DNA of 6,653 nucleotides, taken from the NCBI GenBank assembly GCA_036159515.1, contig JAYYEV010000101.1, positions 1 through 6,653 on the forward strand. Reading direction: 5' to 3'. This document shows, piece by piece, positions 4,224 to 6,653 of the stretch; position 1 is the stretch's first letter; every line of letters begins with the position of its first letter. Source of the DNA: GCA-002727735 sp036159515. GTDB taxonomy: Bacteria > Bacteroidota > Bacteroidia > Flavobacteriales_D > Parvicellaceae. The translations under genes were made by a program, and so were the position numbers. Under the pieces are notes generated by a model. It was given only the letters and a program-made list of their open reading frames with translations. It was not told where the DNA came from and ran no database searches.

Positions 4224-6099
4224 AACATTAATAAGAGATTGCATAAACAACTTACAATTTGAGGAACCCTTAAATGTTGCAGAATGGGCTGAAAAACATA
4301 GGGTTTTAAGTAGCAAATCAAGTAGTGAAGCAGGTGCGTGGAAAAATAAAAGAACTCCATATTTAGTAGAACCTATGGATTGTTTATCAACAGACAATCC
4401 AATACAAAGGGTAGTTTTACAATTTGGTTCACAACTTGGTAAAACTGAGGCGGGATCAAATTGGCTTGGTTATGTAATATCTCACTCACCCGCCAGTATG
4501 CTTGTCATTCAACCGACTTTAGAAATGGCAAAAAGATTAAGTCGTCAACGATTAGAAGGGCTTATCAATGATACACCTGTTTTAAGTAATTTAGTTGCAC
4601 CTGCTAGAAGTAGGGATAGTGGCAATACTATGTTTTCGAAAGATTTTCCGGGAGGAATAATGGTTTTAACAGGTGCTAATAGTGCTGTGGGATTAAGGTC
4701 AATGCCTTGTCGATACATTTTCATGGATGAAATAGACGCTTTTCCACCCGACCTAGATAATGAAGGTGACGCTGTAAGTTTGGCTGAGAAAAGAACAATG
4801 ACATTTAGCAGACGTAAAATTTTAATGACATCAACACCAACTATTAAAGACTTTAGTCGTATTGAACAAGAATATTTAGAAAGTGATCAACGTAGGTATT
4901 ATATTCCGTGCGTACATTGTGGTCATATGCAATATTTAAAATGGAGTAATGTTAAATGGGAAAATAATGACCCAAAAACTGTTAAATATGAATGCGAGAG
5001 TTGCGGTAAAAAATTTGTAGAAAAAGACAAACATTTTTTCTTGGAACGTGGTGAGTGGAGAGCAACAGCTCCTAGTGATGGTAAAACTGCCGGATTTCAC
5101 TTAAATGGTTTATATTCTCCACTTGGTTGGAAGGGGTGGGAAGAAATTGTTGATGATTTTTTAAAGGCAAAAGCTGACCCACAAAGGTTAAAAACTTTTG
5201 TCAATACTGTTCTCGGGGAGACATTCGAAGAAAATTATGCCGCAAAAGTTGGTACTGATGTATTAATGGAAAGGGTTGAGTCTTATGAGTCCAATATGAT
5301 ACCAGAAAAAGCGGTTGTAGTTACTGCTGGAGTTGATGTACAGGATAATAGATTAGCTTTATCAGTTTGGGGGTGGGGTCGTGGTGAAGAAGGGTGGTTA
5401 ATTGACCATCAAGAAATATATGGAGATCCCGGAAGTAGTGAGTTGTGGAAACAATTAGACCAATTATTATTAAGACCATTTAGACATGAATTAGGTAATC
5501 AATTAAAACCTGACATTATTGTTGTAGATAGTGGTGGTCATTTTACAAGTGAAGTTTATGCTTACACAAGAGACAGAAGAAAATATGGTGTAATTGCTAT
5601 TAAAGGTGCTAGTCAAAAAGATAAACCACCTATAGGAAAAGGTAAAAAATTAGATTTAAATTGGAAAGGTAGGGTTATTAAACAAGGTGCTGAATTATTT
5701 ACAGTAGGTACAGATACAATAAAAACAACATTATTTTCAAGGTTACGTCATGTTGAAAGTGGTGCAGGTTATTTACATTTCAATATAAAAGCTGACGAAG
5801 AGTATTTTAAACAATTAACCGCAGAAAAACAGATTATTAGATTTGTAAAAGGTTTTCCTGTTAGAGATTGGGTAAAGAAATCTTCAGCTAGAAACGAGGC
5901 TTTAGATACACTCGTTTACGCTTATGCTGCTTTACATAGGCTTTATCAAAAAAAAGATAGACGTACAATTTGGGATAATTTAGAAGAAAGAGGGCGAATT
6001 AAAGGTAAATTAAAAGAAAATAAGGGTGAAAAAGACTATATTAGTGAGCTAAGATCAAGGAAGAAGGTTCAAAAACCTAAATTTGTTTCATCATGGTAA
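4210..6099 (+). CDS. terL: Large terminase subunit, GpA family (packaging ATPase and nuclease)
   Basis: The motor protein cuts concatemers and pumps DNA into the prohead. At 629 residues it is near the usual length of lambda gpA-type terminases. The N-terminus has the family's NVAEWAEKHRVLSS segment (22-35). The ATPase has a Walker A-like loop GSQLGKTE (73-80, Lys78), Walker B YIFMDEID (169-176, Asp173 and catalytic Glu174) and coupling motif TSTPT (207-211). A Cys-x2-Cys pair (234, 237) and a second (262, 265) suggest a zinc ribbon. The C-terminal RNase H-like nuclease shows acidic positions in AGVDVQDN (Asp376), IVVDSGGH (Asp440) and NEALDTLVYAY (Asp566). The C-terminus is basic, a likely portal-binding tail. 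It initiates at TTG, overlapping the small subunit by 14 bases. No damage is visible, so it should be functional. GpA-type terminases are typical of cos-cutting phages, so cohesive ends are likely though not shown. Confidence 0.96.
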   Translation: MTLVKTLIRDCINNLQFEEPLNVAEWAEKHRVLSSKSSSEAGAWKNKRTPYLVEPMDCLSTDNPIQRVVLQFGSQLGKTEAGSNWLGYVISHSPASMLVIQPTLEMAKRLSRQRLEGLINDTPVLSNLVAPARSRDSGNTMFSKDFPGGIMVLTGANSAVGLRSMPCRYIFMDEIDAFPPDLDNEGDAVSLAEKRTMTFSRRKILMTSTPTIKDFSRIEQEYLESDQRRYYIPCVHCGHMQYLKWSNVKWENNDPKTVKYECESCGKKFVEKDKHFFLERGEWRATAPSDGKTAGFHLNGLYSPLGWKGWEEIVDDFLKAKADPQRLKTFVNTVLGETFEENYAAKVGTDVLMERVESYESNMIPEKAVVVTAGVDVQDNRLALSVWGWGRGEEGWLIDHQEIYGDPGSSELWKQLDQLLLRPFRHELGNQLKPDIIVVDSGGHFTSEVYAYTRDRRKYGVIAIKGASQKDKPPIGKGKKLDLNWKGRVIKQGAELFTVGTDTIKTTLFSRLRHVESGAGYLHFNIKADEEYFKQLTAEKQIIRFVKGFPVRDWVKKSSARNEALDTLVYAYAALHRLYQKKDRRTIWDNLEERGRIKGKLKENKGEKDYISELRSRKKVQKPKFVSSW

Positions 6100-6103
6100 A
6101 ACT

Positions 6104-6653
6104 GTGACTATTCCAAAAAAAATTATTGCGGGAGATTACATACAATGGACTCTCAACGCAACTCAAGATCATTTTGGCAATCCAATATCAAGTCCAGATT
6201 GGTCAGTTGTTTATTATTTAAGAACTAATAAACAAAATTTTGCAGCTACTATTAATAGCACAGCACATGAAGATGGTTTTAAATTTACTATAAATAATGC
6301 TACTTCAGCTACGTTTCCAGATGGCTTATGGTTTTATCAAGCTATGGCTAATAAGTCTGGTAATGAAAGACAGACTATAGCTCAAGGACAATTTACTGTT
6401 ATAGAAAGTACTTTATATTCTGGCAGTAACCCTAAAGCCTTTGACGGTAGAACACAATTAAGAAAAGATTTTGATGCTATAGAACAAACAATTAGGGCTT
6501 TAAGTACTGGTCAAGCTGTTCAAGAATATAAAATAGGTAATAGAAGTCTTAAAAAATTTGATTTAAGTGAGTTAATTATTATTAGAGATAGATATAAAAG
6601 GGATTTAATTAAAGAGGAAAAGCAACAAAAGATTGCAAATGGTGAGGGCAATC
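6104..6653 (+). CDS. gpW-like head-tail connector protein with N-terminal beta-rich domain (right end cut off)
   Basis: The frame is open from a stop at 6050-6052 to the right edge, giving 183 residues from a GTG at 6104. Residues ~1-100 alternate hydrophobic and polar residues in a beta-sandwich pattern (AGDYIQWTL, WSVVYYLRT, FKFTINN, LWFYQAMA, AQGQFTVIE). Residues ~115-172 are helical with the gpW-like core: KDFDAIEQTIRALSTGQ, then YKIGNRSLKKFDLSELIIIRDRYKRDL. In lambda, gpW is a small neck protein that closes the filled head for tail attachment and is encoded just after the large terminase, which agrees with position here. The family usually ends a few residues beyond the truncation point. 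No good ribosome binding site precedes the GTG. A TTG at 6083 is an alternative start with a purine-rich AGGAAGAAGG (6058-6067) upstream but long spacing. Family recognised from pattern only. Confidence 0.72.
   Translation, partial: MTIPKKIIAGDYIQWTLNATQDHFGNPISSPDWSVVYYLRTNKQNFAATINSTAHEDGFKFTINNATSATFPDGLWFYQAMANKSGNERQTIAQGQFTVIESTLYSGSNPKAFDGRTQLRKDFDAIEQTIRALSTGQAVQEYKIGNRSLKKFDLSELIIIRDRYKRDLIKEEKQQKIANGEGN

Noticed and set aside
3926..4397. Two minus-strand open frames across the terminase small-large junction
   Set aside because: Both are antisense to recognisable packaging genes and have no ribosome binding site or recognisable motif.
6093..6107. ATG at 6093 overlapping the terminase stop as start of the next gene
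   Set aside because: It reaches a TGA after four codons; the real downstream gene is in another frame.

Overview
The window is a compact, AT-rich (roughly one-third GC), entirely plus-strand stretch of a tailed double-stranded DNA phage or prophage. Eight complete genes and one gene cut by the right edge are packed with overlaps or gaps of a few bases. The phage assignment rests on a lambda-type packaging block at the right: a Nu1-like small terminase, a GpA-family large terminase and a gpW-like connector protein. The host cannot be named from the sequence. The base composition and gene types would suit a phage of an AT-rich, perhaps marine, Gram-negative bacterium, but that is a guess.

Region by region: bases 1-127 hold the possible 3' end of an upstream reading frame and a ribosome binding site. 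Bases 128-3718 hold a DNA-modification cassette: a stand-alone ParB-like protein, a TGT-like DNA guanine transglycosylase (DpdA), GTP cyclohydrolase I (FolE), a QueD-like 6-carboxytetrahydropterin synthase, a small purine-type phosphoribosyltransferase and 7-carboxy-7-deazaguanine synthase (QueE). Bases 3723-6653 hold the packaging genes. No intergenic stretch exceeds about 130 bases, and no terminator or strong intergenic promoter is visible, so the whole region is probably one transcript.

How the genes should work together (inference from known families): FolE, QueD and QueE turn GTP into 7-carboxy-7-deazaguanine (CDG). DpdA exchanges the base, or a derivative, for guanine in phage DNA, and the ParB-like protein may be its DNA-binding or nucleotidase partner, as DpdB is for bacterial DpdA. 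The phosphoribosyltransferase may recycle the released guanine. QueC, QueF and amidotransferase genes are absent from the window, so the end product could be dCDG, a decarboxylated 7-deazaguanine, or a host-completed derivative. The modified DNA is then packaged by the terminase encoded immediately downstream.

Most notable points: the overlapping ParB-like/dpdA pair; a QueD-like protein that has lost two of the three usual zinc-binding histidines but keeps the catalytic Cys, Asp-His and Glu; and the phosphoribosyltransferase embedded in the pathway.
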